A DNA stretch of 64,000 nucleotides from Saccharomonospora cyanea NA-134 (GTDB lineage Bacteria; Actinomycetota; Actinomycetes; Mycobacteriales; Pseudonocardiaceae). This document shows positions 1-8,900 of this stretch, piece after piece. The position numbers were made by a program, and so were the translations under genes. Numbering within the stretch: the stretch's first letter is position 1; each line of letters starts with the position of its first letter. Below the pieces are notes generated by a model that ran no database searches, had not been told where the DNA came from, and saw only the letters and a list, made by a program, of their open reading frames with translations. The stretch covers positions 496,001 to 560,000 of the forward strand of contig NZ_CM001440.1 in the NCBI RefSeq assembly GCF_000244975.1, written 5' to 3'.

Positions 1-677
1 GCAGCGAGCGTTTCCACATCGGTGGGAGCGGGCGGAACGACTACGCGATCGTGTGATCTGAGGGTGTAGCGAGCCGTCAGCCCGGCCCACTGGGTGAACC
101 ACTGACCGCCCCAACGTAGGAACGCCAGGATCAGCATGACGCCGGCGATTCCGATCGCGACATAGACCAGGGACTGGTCGATCGCGATGAGGATCAGCCC
201 GATCGCGAGACCGACCTCGAGTAGCACGAGGTTGGTGACAGGAAGGGGGCCGAAGTTCGCGCCGAACATGCGGCGCCGAGCGGGAGGAGCGACGCGGGGG
301 GTTGGAGCCGACTCCGGAGGCTTCGGTGCGCCACCGGAATCCCCGGGCCCTCCAGGGCCTCCAGGACCGCCTGGCCCTCCGGGACCGCCTGGCCCTCCGG
401 GACCGCCTGGCCCGCCCGGCCCTCCAGGGCCGCCTGCGGGACCGTTCGGTCCACGTCGACCTCCGGGGGGCTGGGGACCGCGAGGACGGTTCGGCCCGCC
501 AGGGCCGCCCGGCGGAGCCGGAGGCACACCCTGCGGTCCACGGGGGCCGGAGCCTCCACCAGGGCCTCCCGGTGCCATGGGGCGTCCCGGTCGCTGCGGT
601 GGACCCGCTGGTCGCCCCGCGGGGGGCGGGGGCCCCTGCGGGGGGCCCGGCGGACGTGGAGGAGTGGTGACGGACAT
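1..677 (-). CDS. eccE: EccE, type VII secretion membrane component (3' end outside window)
   Basis: This open frame runs off the left edge of the window; 225 codons are visible. The start is ATG at 677, preceded by an AAGGGGAAGAG ribosome binding site. Residues 1 to about 130 are rich in Pro and Gly, including a GPGGPGG run. Two adjacent hydrophobic segments follow (about 146-163 and 166-186), then the LRWGGQWFTQW...RYTLRSH stretch typical of the EccE family just after its two membrane helices. EccE sits at the periphery of the ESX membrane complex with EccB, EccC and EccD. It is divergent from eccB. M. tuberculosis ESX-4 has no eccE, so its presence marks a fuller ESX-4 locus. The assignment rests on topology, the post-membrane motif and the neighbourhood; the C-terminal domain is not visible. 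Confidence 0.82.
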   Translation of the reverse strand, partial: MSVTTPPRPPGPPQGPPPPAGRPAGPPQRPGRPMAPGGPGGGSGPRGPQGVPPAPPGGPGGPNRPRGPQPPGGRRGPNGPAGGPGGPGGPGGPGGPGGPGGPGGPGGPGGPGDSGGAPKPPESAPTPRVAPPARRRMFGANFGPLPVTNLVLLEVGLAIGLILIAIDQSLVYVAIGIAGVMLILAFLRWGGQWFTQWAGLTARYTLRSHDRVVVPPAPTDVETLA

Positions 678-831
678 CCGCTCGATCTCTTCCCCTTGTG
701 CCTGCAACTGAGCTGACAGCCGATCCCGGCGAGTCGCACACTAACCGGAGTTGGTAGAAACCAACACCGAACGGTCCCCGTACGGCTATCCTGCGGAACC
801 GTACCGCGAGTGGGAGAGCTGTAGGTCAAGA

Positions 832-2448
832 ATGCCGTCAACACCGACAACAAAGTCGCAAGTCCAGGCCTACCAATTCGTGCTGCGTCGCATGCAGTCC
901 GCCTTGGTGCGCAAGGACGCCGTGATGTTGCACGACCCGATGCGCACACACTCGCGTGCCACCATCGTGGGCGTCGTGCTGAGCTGCTTGGGGATGCTGG
1001 GCTTCATCATCGTCGGCCTCTTCAAGCCCGATCCGAAGGCACCGGACTCCGGCATCGTCATCGGGGAGCAGTCCGGGACCGTTTACGTGGTAGCCGGTAA
1101 CCCGAAGAAGCTCATCCCGACGTTCAACCTGGCGTCGGCGCGTCTGATCCTCATGTCGCAGAACCAGGGGGAGGGGCAGGGGGGCCAGGGCGGTGGTGTC
1201 GTCGAGGCCACGCCTCCCAAAGTCGTCTCCGACGAACAGCTCAAGGACATTCCCAAGGGGCGTCTGCAGGGTATCCCGGGCGGCCCTGACCTGCTGCCGT
1301 CGGAGAGTCAGCTGGTTTCCACGGAATGGGGCATCTGTGATCAGGTCAACGTGGACAATTCGCTGAACGACTCCGAGGCGAGGCGGCAGGCCGTGACGGA
1401 GACCACGGTCCTGGCAGGTGTCAAGGACCTCGGTCGCGAGCTCGCTCAGAACCAGGCGTTGCTGGTGTCAGCCGACGACGAGAAGCACTACCTCGTGTAC
1501 CGGCAGAAGACAGATGCCAACAAGCTGAACGCGAACACCGTGCGGGCAGAGGTGGACCTCACGCAGAACGCGGTCACCGTCGCACTGAACCTGGACGAGA
1601 GCAGGGCGCGGCGCATCTCGACCGGACTGCTCAACGCGATCCCGTCGGTAGGGACCCTCAACCTGCCGACCATTCAAGGCGCCAACCAGCCACCGGACTT
1701 CAACGTCTCCGGCCTCAAGGTCGGTGACGTGTTCGAAACTCAGCTCGCCACCAGCACGGACATCTACGTGGTGCTGAAGGAAGGCGTGCAGCGGGTTTCG
1801 CCGACTGTGGCAGACATGATCCTGTACAACCCGGCGATCGGAGGCAGCAGTGCGGCCGAGGTGACCCCTGACGTGCTGCAGGGCCTGCCACAGGTGAACC
1901 GGGGCGATGCCGGTTACCTCGACGTGGACCACTATCCGGACGCCAAGCCGACCGTGCTCGACCCCATGCAGCACCAGGTGGCGTGTCTGGGTTGGAACCT
2001 CAGGGGTGAGGGCGAGCAGCGCGACGCGTTCACGTCGGTGTACATCTCGAACGTCCTGCCGACGCCGAAGAACGCGGACGGCACTCCGCAGGTCGTGAAG
2101 ATCGGGACGCCCTCACCGGACGGCCTGAAGGTCGACAACTTCTACATGCAGCCTGGTTTCGCGGCGGCTGTGCAGTCGGCGACGACGAAGGACACGTTCT
2201 ATCGTGGCAACATCCAGCTCATCTCCGACCGCGGAGTGCGCTATGGCATCCCGAACGAGGACATCGCAAAGGGCCTGGGGCTCACCAAGCTCTCCCCCGC
2301 GCCCGAGTCGATCATCAAGTTGCTACCGGCCGGGCCTTCGCTGAACCCACAGGACGCGCAGAGGACCTACGACACCGTGTCTGTGGACGAGCAAGCGGGC
2401 ACCGTGATCCAGCCCGAGGAGCGGGCCGCCTCACAGGGCGGCAACTGA
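832..2448 (+). CDS. eccB: EccB, ESX-4-type type VII secretion core protein
   Basis: EccB is a core subunit of the ESX inner-membrane complex: a short cytosolic N-terminus, one membrane helix and a large extracytoplasmic domain. The protein opens with the family-typical stretch TTKSQVQAYQFVLRRMQSAL and VRKDAVMLHDP. A membrane helix follows (about residues 44-64), then a roughly 470-residue outer domain with two cysteines (WGICDQV and QVACLGW) that form the conserved disulfide in this family. The frame stays open upstream to a TTG at 751. I chose ATG 832 because EccB proteins begin just before this conserved motif; GGGAGAG lies upstream at a long spacing. At 538 residues it is slightly longer than mycobacterial EccB (about 480-510). 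It is divergent from eccE and convergent with mycP. Confidence 0.9.
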   Translation: MPSTPTTKSQVQAYQFVLRRMQSALVRKDAVMLHDPMRTHSRATIVGVVLSCLGMLGFIIVGLFKPDPKAPDSGIVIGEQSGTVYVVAGNPKKLIPTFNLASARLILMSQNQGEGQGGQGGGVVEATPPKVVSDEQLKDIPKGRLQGIPGGPDLLPSESQLVSTEWGICDQVNVDNSLNDSEARRQAVTETTVLAGVKDLGRELAQNQALLVSADDEKHYLVYRQKTDANKLNANTVRAEVDLTQNAVTVALNLDESRARRISTGLLNAIPSVGTLNLPTIQGANQPPDFNVSGLKVGDVFETQLATSTDIYVVLKEGVQRVSPTVADMILYNPAIGGSSAAEVTPDVLQGLPQVNRGDAGYLDVDHYPDAKPTVLDPMQHQVACLGWNLRGEGEQRDAFTSVYISNVLPTPKNADGTPQVVKIGTPSPDGLKVDNFYMQPGFAAAVQSATTKDTFYRGNIQLISDRGVRYGIPNEDIAKGLGLTKLSPAPESIIKLLPAGPSLNPQDAQRTYDTVSVDEQAGTVIQPEERAASQGGN

Positions 2449-2469
2449 GCGGTAGAGAACGGCTTACAA

Positions 2470-2513
2470 GGCCGGGTGGTAAGTGACTCGAGTGGAGTCT
2501 GCGCCACCCGGCC
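2470..2513 (+). terminator. Hairpin after eccB
   Basis: A perfect 10-bp stem (GGCCGGGTGG at 2470-2479 with CCACCCGGCC at 2504-2513) begins 21 bases after the eccB stop. There is no T-run, as is common in actinobacterial terminators. Confidence 0.6.
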
Positions 2514-2568
2514 TCTGTCGTGCTGAGGGCAGCACTGGGCTGGGCTCAAGGTGGTGGGGGCGGGGGCC

Positions 2569-2629
2569 CTCGCTTTTTGCCCGCTAAACGTGCGTGGGGA
2601 GACCGAGCGTTCAGCGGGCGAACTCTCTC
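2569..2629. repeat. Two copies of the 26-bp GCCCGC palindromic repeat (cores 2579, 2614)
   Basis: Two opposed, diverged copies of the interspersed repeat have cores GCCCGC at 2579-2584 and GCGGGC at 2614-2619. They lie in the 336-base interval between the convergent eccB and mycP. Apart from these copies, the next pair and the eccB hairpin, I see nothing in this interval. Confidence 0.75.
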
Positions 2630-2701
2630 GACAACCTTCAGCGCTGATCCGCTCCTGAGCGGGTCCCGGGAACGGGTGTGGCACGGTGCCAGCAACCTTG
2701 A

Positions 2702-2779
2702 ACAGCTTTTAGCCCGCTAAACACGTGTGCGGGGCCCAGCGGAGGTGATGCCGACCGTGTTTAGCGGGCTAAAAGCGTT
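2702..2779. repeat. Opposed pair of the 26-bp repeat forming a long inverted repeat
   Basis: Copies with cores at 2712 (GCCCGC) and 2764 (GCGGGC) face each other. Their arms share about 20 bases as exact reverse complements (CTTTTAGCCCGCTAAACACG and its complement), so the transcript could fold into a long hairpin. The pair lies immediately before the mycP stop and could act as a bidirectional terminator. Confidence 0.8.
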
Positions 2780-2784
2780 GGGAG

Positions 2785-4311
2785 TCAGACTCGCGCGGGC
2801 TTCTCGTCGTCCTTACGGTTGCGGCGAACGGTGTGGACCACGAAGAGGGTGATCACCAGAGCAGCGAGTGCACCGCCCGCGCCCGTCAACGCCACGATGG
2901 TCGGTGTCCAGTCGCGGTTCGACGCGGGAGGCATGTCGGAGGGCAGGCTCTCCGCCTGCGCGGGCTGCATGTCTTCTTCGGACGGCACGGTGGCCGTCAA
3001 CGCCGCCATGGGGTCGATGACGCCGTAACCCACGAAGTTGTCCCGCCCGCCCGAAGCCGCGGGATGTTGCGCCGTGAACTTGATCCGATGCATGACCTCG
3101 TAGGCGTTGAGCTTCGGGTACTTCGCACGCACAAGCGCCGCCAACCCGGCCACGTACGGCGCCGCGAAACTGGTTCCCTTGATTTCCTGCGTCTCACCGC
3201 CGTCGACCATCAGGTTCGCCAGGCCGTCGGATCCTGGCGCCGGGTCGAGCGAGATGATCCCGGTTCCCGGTGCGGCCACACTGACCCACGGCCCGTGCAT
3301 GCTGAAGTCGGCCACGCCGCCGGTCTCGTCGATGGCCGCCACGGACAGAACGTCCTCGGCGAACCACGGCGGCGTCACGATGGTCGTGGGGTTCTCGGCC
3401 AGCGCTTGGTCGTTCTGCTTGCAGTTGGTCGAGTCCGAGACGTTGCCCGCCGCCGACACGACAACGACGTCCTTGTCCTTGACCGCATAGTTGATGGCGG
3501 CCTGGAGTGCCTGTTCGTCCGCGGTGATGGGACCGTTGTTGGGGCGGCAGTTGTTGATGGAGATGTTGATGACCTGCGCGCCCGCGTCAGCCGCTTGGAC
3601 GATGGCCTTCGCGAGGGTTTTCAACGTGCCGGCGCCCTCGCTGCCTTGGGTACGGCTGTCCTGTGACGGCCCGGTGCCATGGGGCGATCCGCCGCCACCC
3701 GAACTCTCGTCCTCGGGCGCGTAGTTCTGGCTGGACTGCCTGATCGACAGGATTTCGACGTCGGGTGCGACGCCGATGAAGCCGATGCGGTCGGGTGTGT
3801 TCGCCGCGATGATGCCGGCGACCTCGGTGCCGTGACCGTCACAGTCCTTGAGGCCCTTGTCCCCCCTCACCACGTAGTCGCCGACGCCTTCGACGCCGTG
3901 TTTGAAGAAGGAGTGCTCCCTGACTCCGGTGTCGATCACCGCGACCTTGATCGGCTGCCTTGTTTCGGTGTCGACGCCGATGTGGCCCGTGGTCGAGCGC
4001 ATGAGGTCGTGGACCTCCTTGATGCGCAGGTACCGCTGGCCCCATGGCGCATTCTGGATGTCCTCGTTGTACTCGAGGTTGCGTTCGACGCACCCGACCT
4101 TCTGCTCGTATTTCTTGTCCGGTTGCCCGTCACCGGGCGGACGCTGACTCGGATCCACCGGCGGTGGCGTGGCCTGGTAGCCACCGGGGTCCTGGGACGC
4201 CGATTCGTCCTGTGCCCAAGCGGGCAGCGGCGCCAACATCGAGCTCCCGATGCCGATGGTGGCGGCGAGCGCCAACGCCCTGTGTCGTTTCATCGTCCGG
4301 GCCGAACGCAC
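2785..4311 (-). CDS. mycP: MycP mycosin, ESX-4-type subtilisin-like serine protease
   Basis: Mycosins are membrane-anchored subtilases (S8 family) that stabilise the ESX complex and cleave some substrates outside the membrane. The catalytic triad is visible: Asp127 in VAVIDTGV, His160 in DCDGHGTEVAG and Ser381 in GTSFAAPYVAG. The oxyanion Asn lies in VVSAAGN. A signal peptide covers residues 1-33 (ends PAWA). A C-terminal helix (about 469-492) is followed by a basic tail RRNRKDD. The GTG start at 4311 has AGGGGG about 6 bases upstream; ATG 4293 is the alternative. A Ser/Gly-rich insert lies at about residues 202-225. It follows eccD by 37 bases and is probably co-transcribed with it. Confidence 0.94.
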   Translation of the reverse strand: MRSARTMKRHRALALAATIGIGSSMLAPLPAWAQDESASQDPGGYQATPPPVDPSQRPPGDGQPDKKYEQKVGCVERNLEYNEDIQNAPWGQRYLRIKEVHDLMRSTTGHIGVDTETRQPIKVAVIDTGVREHSFFKHGVEGVGDYVVRGDKGLKDCDGHGTEVAGIIAANTPDRIGFIGVAPDVEILSIRQSSQNYAPEDESSGGGGSPHGTGPSQDSRTQGSEGAGTLKTLAKAIVQAADAGAQVINISINNCRPNNGPITADEQALQAAINYAVKDKDVVVVSAAGNVSDSTNCKQNDQALAENPTTIVTPPWFAEDVLSVAAIDETGGVADFSMHGPWVSVAAPGTGIISLDPAPGSDGLANLMVDGGETQEIKGTSFAAPYVAGLAALVRAKYPKLNAYEVMHRIKFTAQHPAASGGRDNFVGYGVIDPMAALTATVPSEEDMQPAQAESLPSDMPPASNRDWTPTIVALTGAGGALAALVITLFVVHTVRRNRKDDEKPARV

Positions 4312-4348
4312 GCGAACCCCCTGGAAGTCGTGGCGCTTGTGGTCTGTT

Positions 4349-5743
4349 TCACCCGATGTCGAGGTGGCGCAGTGTGGAGTAGAGCCCCATCACGGCGAGC
4401 GCCAGAGGCAGGACCGATGCGATGCATGCGGCTTCGAAAATCTCGACGGCGCGCCTCATCGGCGGGGTGAACCGTTGGTTGGGGAACACGACGCCGAGCA
4501 CGAGCGCTCCCGCACCGAGCAGGATGATCGTGCCGAACACCCAGATCAGACGGCCTTGTGCGTCTTCCGTCCACATCCACCCGAGCACGATGCCCGCCGC
4601 CGCGGCCAGGCCGGTGGTGAGCAGGGCGACGGCCTGGCTGCCGTTGGCATAGGTGCGGGCCCGCAGCAACAGCACCAGCGTGGCGATGACCGCGGTGAGG
4701 ACGCCCCAGACGTCGCCGGATGTGGCGGTGATCATCGCGGAGACGGCGGTGACGGAGCCGCTGCCGACGAGCAGACCGGTCATGTAGTTGTGTGCGACGC
4801 TGGTCTTGCGTTCGATGGAGGAGTAGTCGGGGTAGCCCGTGTCCTCCTTCAGCTCTTCCGCGGTGCCGGGAATGTGGGGCAGGGGCAGCTTCGCCAGCCA
4901 GATGGTGGCCCTCGGCAACATGGAGATGCCTGCGAGCGCGACGGCGGCGGTGCCTGCGGCGATGCCGGGCGCGGGGTGGGCGATGAGGGTCGCGATGAGG
5001 AAGGCGACGACACCGAACACGCCGGCTGTGGCCGCGGCGATGAACGTCGTGATACCCGTGCCCATCAACAGGATGCAGGCCGCGGCCACGACCACCACCA
5101 GGGCGCTGCCGAGAAGCAGGTTGGCTCGGATCGTGGCGTCCGGGACGATGTAGAAGCCGCTGACGAAGGCCAGGGGAAGACCGCCCGCCGCGGCGACCAC
5201 GACTCCGGTGGCCTGGGCGTCGTACGCCTTGGCGAGGGTGGCGCCCACGGCCACGCAGGCGATGGCGGCGACGCCGGCCGTGATCGCGATGGCGAGGCCG
5301 TTGCCGCCGTAGAGCGGGCCACCGAAGAACAACGCCAGTGCGGCGCTGAACAACGCGAGCCCACCGGCGATGTGCCCGATGCGCTGGGCGGTTTCCTTGG
5401 TCCACGGCCGGAAACTGTCCGGTTCGGCCTCGGCGATGGCGTCGACGACGTCGTCGTACAGCGGTGGCGGCGGGTTCTCGTTGCGCTTGCGGAGTTGGAG
5501 GAGCTCGCCGTCGACGATGCCGAGCGACGCGAGAGTCCGGCTCGGGTCGAGAGGGGCGTCGCCCAGCTTCGCCAGCGCCCAGCCGCCGTGCCGGGCACCG
5601 CCGTCGGGGCTCACCTCTTTCGCCATCTCCAGCAACATGGGCATGAGGTCGGCCACTGCCACGTCGGCAGGCAGCGCGACATCGATGCGGGTTCGCGGCG
5701 CGACCACCGTGACCCTGCTGAAAACCGTCGTGCCCGTTGCCAC
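4349..5743 (-). CDS. eccD: EccD, ESX-4-type type VII secretion integral membrane protein
   Basis: EccD forms the membrane vestibule of the ESX complex. The first 90 or so residues form a ubiquitin-like domain (RVTVVAPRTRIDVALPADVAV, with LASLGIVDGELLQLR). About eleven membrane helices follow and end in MGLYSTLRHLDIG. The GTG start at 5743 is preceded by AGGTAGGGGGCG and immediately precedes the conserved beta-strand of the ubiquitin-like fold. The frame stays open far upstream on this strand (to about 10783), but that region is antisense to eccC and is not part of the gene. The 464-residue length fits EccD4. It is divergent from eccC (222-base gap) and upstream of mycP. Confidence 0.94.
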   Translation of the reverse strand: MATGTTVFSRVTVVAPRTRIDVALPADVAVADLMPMLLEMAKEVSPDGGARHGGWALAKLGDAPLDPSRTLASLGIVDGELLQLRKRNENPPPPLYDDVVDAIAEAEPDSFRPWTKETAQRIGHIAGGLALFSAALALFFGGPLYGGNGLAIAITAGVAAIACVAVGATLAKAYDAQATGVVVAAAGGLPLAFVSGFYIVPDATIRANLLLGSALVVVVAAACILLMGTGITTFIAAATAGVFGVVAFLIATLIAHPAPGIAAGTAAVALAGISMLPRATIWLAKLPLPHIPGTAEELKEDTGYPDYSSIERKTSVAHNYMTGLLVGSGSVTAVSAMITATSGDVWGVLTAVIATLVLLLRARTYANGSQAVALLTTGLAAAAGIVLGWMWTEDAQGRLIWVFGTIILLGAGALVLGVVFPNQRFTPPMRRAVEIFEAACIASVLPLALAVMGLYSTLRHLDIG

Positions 5744-5965
5744 CTTTTCGCCCCCTACCTGGAGATTTCGCCGCAGGGTGTTTATACCGCGTCGCGGAAA
5801 CAACCCGCCTGTGGGCCGGTAACCTTGCCGAACCGGCCCCATGGTGTCGTGATGCCGCCCTAGTATTAACGCACCTGGGCCACATGTGGGGCGGTTCCGG
5901 CGAAAGTCGCCGGTGCGCGTTCCCGCGCTGGCCGCCAGTCGCCGAGTCGAAGAGGGGTCCTTTCG

Positions 5966-8900
5966 GTGAGCACGCTGCAGTTCAAGCGGTCGCCACGGCT
6001 GGCTGCTCCCCGGCCGCCGGGTGGCGAGGTTCATCTCGAGCCGCCGCCCGAGGTCCCGAGGACGATCCCCGGCAACATCATCATGAAATTGATGCCGGTG
6101 GTCATGGTGGTGGCCATGCTGGGCATGGTCGCCTTCATGTTCATGGCGGGCGGCGCGATGGGACGCAGTCCGTTCTTCCTGATGATGCCGCTGATGATGA
6201 TGATGTCGATGGTCGGCATGTTCGTCGGCGGCGGAAAGGGCGGCCAGCAGAAGAAGGCCGAGATGAACGAGGACCGCAAGGACTATCTGCGGTACCTCGG
6301 ACAGATGCGTGACAGGGCGCGCGAGGCGATGATCGACCAGCGCGCTTCCCTGGAATGGGTGCATCCGGATCCCGAGGCGCTGTGGTCCATGGCGTCCACC
6401 CGCCGTATGTGGGAGCGGCGCCAGAGCGACCAGGACTTCCTGCACCTGCGTGTGGGCCGGAGTTCCCACCGCCTCGCCACGCGCCTGGTGCCGCCACAGA
6501 CGGGGCCCGTCGACGAGCTGGAGCCGATCGCCACGCTCGCGTTGCGTCGTTTCGTGCGAGCCCACTCGATCGTGCCTGACCTTCCCACGCAGATCACGCT
6601 GCGTGGTTTCGCGGCTGTCGGCATGCAGGGCGACAAGAAGCTCACGCGTGGACTGACCAGGGCGATGCTGGCGCAGCTCGTCACGTTCCACAGTCCCGAC
6701 GACGTCCTCATCGGTGTCGCCACCACGGGCAGGGCGAAGGAGGAGTGGGAATGGGCCAAGTGGCTGCCCCACGTCCAGCACCCGAGCCTGTCCGACGGCA
6801 TCGGCCAGTTGCGCATGATGAGCGGCTCCCTGGCGCAGATCGAGCAGTGGCTCGACGAGGAGCTGCGCGACCGGCAACGGTTCTCGCGCAACGCCACGCC
6901 CGCGCCCGACCAACCGCACATCGTGATCGTGCTCGACGACGCGGACGTCACCGGTGAGGAACAGATCCTGCTGGAAGAGGGTCTCGTCGGAGTCACCCTC
7001 ATCGACCTGTCCGACTCGATCGGCAACCTCGCCGCCCGCCGCGGCCTCCGGCTCGTGGTGGAGGAGGAGCGCCTGGGTGCGCGCAGCGCGGGCGGTGTGG
7101 AGTGGTTCGGCCGTCCCGACACGCTCAGCGTCGTGGAGGTCGAGGCGCTCGCTCGCAAGGTCTCGCCGTACCGCATGAGCACCGGTGCCGCGGAGGACAG
7201 CGAGGAGCAGCCGCTGCTGTCCAACCCGTCGTTGCTGGAACTGCTGGGCATTCCCGGCGACCCGATGACGTTCGATGTGCAGCAGGCATGGCGTCCGAGG
7301 CCGGTCCGCGACCGCTACCGCGTGCCGTTCGGTGTCGGCGAGTACGGCCAACCCGTCGAACTCGACATCAAGGAAGCGGCCATGGAGGGCATGGGCCCCC
7401 ACGGTCTGTGCATCGGTGCCACGGGTTCCGGTAAGTCGGAGTTCCTGCGCACGCTCGTGCTGGGAATGCTGGCCACTCACTCGTCGACGACGTTGAACTT
7501 CGTCCTCGTCGACTTCAAGGGTGGTGCCACGTTCCTCGGCCTGGACAAGGCACCGCACGTCTCGGCGGTCATCACCAACCTCGCCGACGAGGTCACGCTG
7601 GTCGACCGTATGAAGGACGCGCTCGCGGGCGAGATGAACCGGCGTCAGGAAGCACTGAAGAACGGCGGAAACTTCAAAAACGTCTGGGAATACGAGAAAG
7701 CGCGCGAGAACGGCGCCGACCTCGATCCGCTGCCTGCGTTGTTCATCGTGGTCGACGAGTTCTCCGAGCTGTTGTCCGCGAAACCGGACTTCATCGACCT
7801 GTTCGTCGCCATCGGACGGTTGGGGCGGTCGCTGCAGATGCACATGCTGCTCGCGTCCCAGCGTCTGGAGGAGGGCAAGCTCCGGGGGCTGGACTCGCAC
7901 CTGTCCTACCGCATCGGTCTGAAGACGTTCTCCGCGGCGGAGTCGCGGGCCGCGATCGGTGTGCCCGACGCGTTCGAGCTGCCGTCCGTGCCTGGTGGCG
8001 GTTACCTGAAGTACGACACCTCCACGCTGGTGCGGTTCAAGGCGTCGTACGTGTCGGGCCCGTACCGGCCCGCGGGTATCAAGACCGCCGCGCCCGGCGC
8101 GAAGGTCGTCCGCGCGGACAAGCGCCCGCAGCTGTTCGTGCCCGACTTCGTCGAGCTGCCGAAGGAACCGGAGCCGGTACCCGAGCCTGTCGAGCAGCCG
8201 AAGCAGCCGCAGTCGGAGGAAGCCGTCGAACCGAGCGAGCTCGACGTCATCGTCGGCAGGCTCGTGGGGCAGGGGCCACCCGCTCATGAGGTGTGGTTGC
8301 CGCCGTTGAAGGAACCGAACTCGTTGGACACGTTGTTGCCGAATCTGAACCCGACCGAGGACCGGGGGTTGTCGCCGGTGGGGTTCTTCGGCAACGGCCG
8401 GTTGCAGGTGCCGTTGGGCATCGTGGACCGGCCCTACGAGCAGCGGCGGGATCCGTTGTGGGCGGATTTCTCCGGCGGCGCCGGACATGGGGTGGTCGTG
8501 GGAGGTCCGCAGTCGGGCAAGTCCACGATGCTGCGGACGTTGATCATGTCGATGGCGTTGACCCACACGCCGGAGGAGGCGCAGTTCTACTGCATCGACC
8601 TCGGGGGTGGCACGCTGGCGGCGCTGGAGGGCCTGCCGCACGTGGGTGGGGTCGCCGTCGCCCGGCGGGAGCCGGACAAGGCGCGACGCATCGTGGCGGA
8701 GTTGACCACGCTGGCCAACGAGCGGGAGGCCCGGTTCGGGGCGCTGGGTGTGGACTCGATGAACGACTTCCGCAACCGCAAGCGGCGGGGCGACATCACC
8801 GCCGAGCAGGATCCGTTCGGGGATGCGTTCCTCATCGTCGACGGGTGGCGGGCTTTGCGGGACGACTTCGACGAGTTGGAGCCGCAGATCACCAAGCTGG

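Noticed and set aside
330-445. GC-rich tandem units as a CRISPR array or minisatellite
   Set aside because: Units are contiguous without spacers and code for a Pro/Gly tract in frame, so they are coding repeats.
194-711. Plus- and minus-frame ORFs over the eccE N-terminus (187-711 plus, 194-949 minus)
   Set aside because: Shadows of the Pro/Gly-rich eccE coding sequence; only the frame starting at 677 shows membrane helices and the EccE motif.
2560-2780. Repeat copies as phage or integrase attachment sites
   Set aside because: The same element occurs many times across the window without a nearby integrase or tRNA, so a single att site does not explain it.
4250-5863. A 537-codon plus-strand frame opposite eccD
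   Set aside because: Composition is Gly/Arg/Asp-rich noise without any domain; eccD on the other strand is clear.
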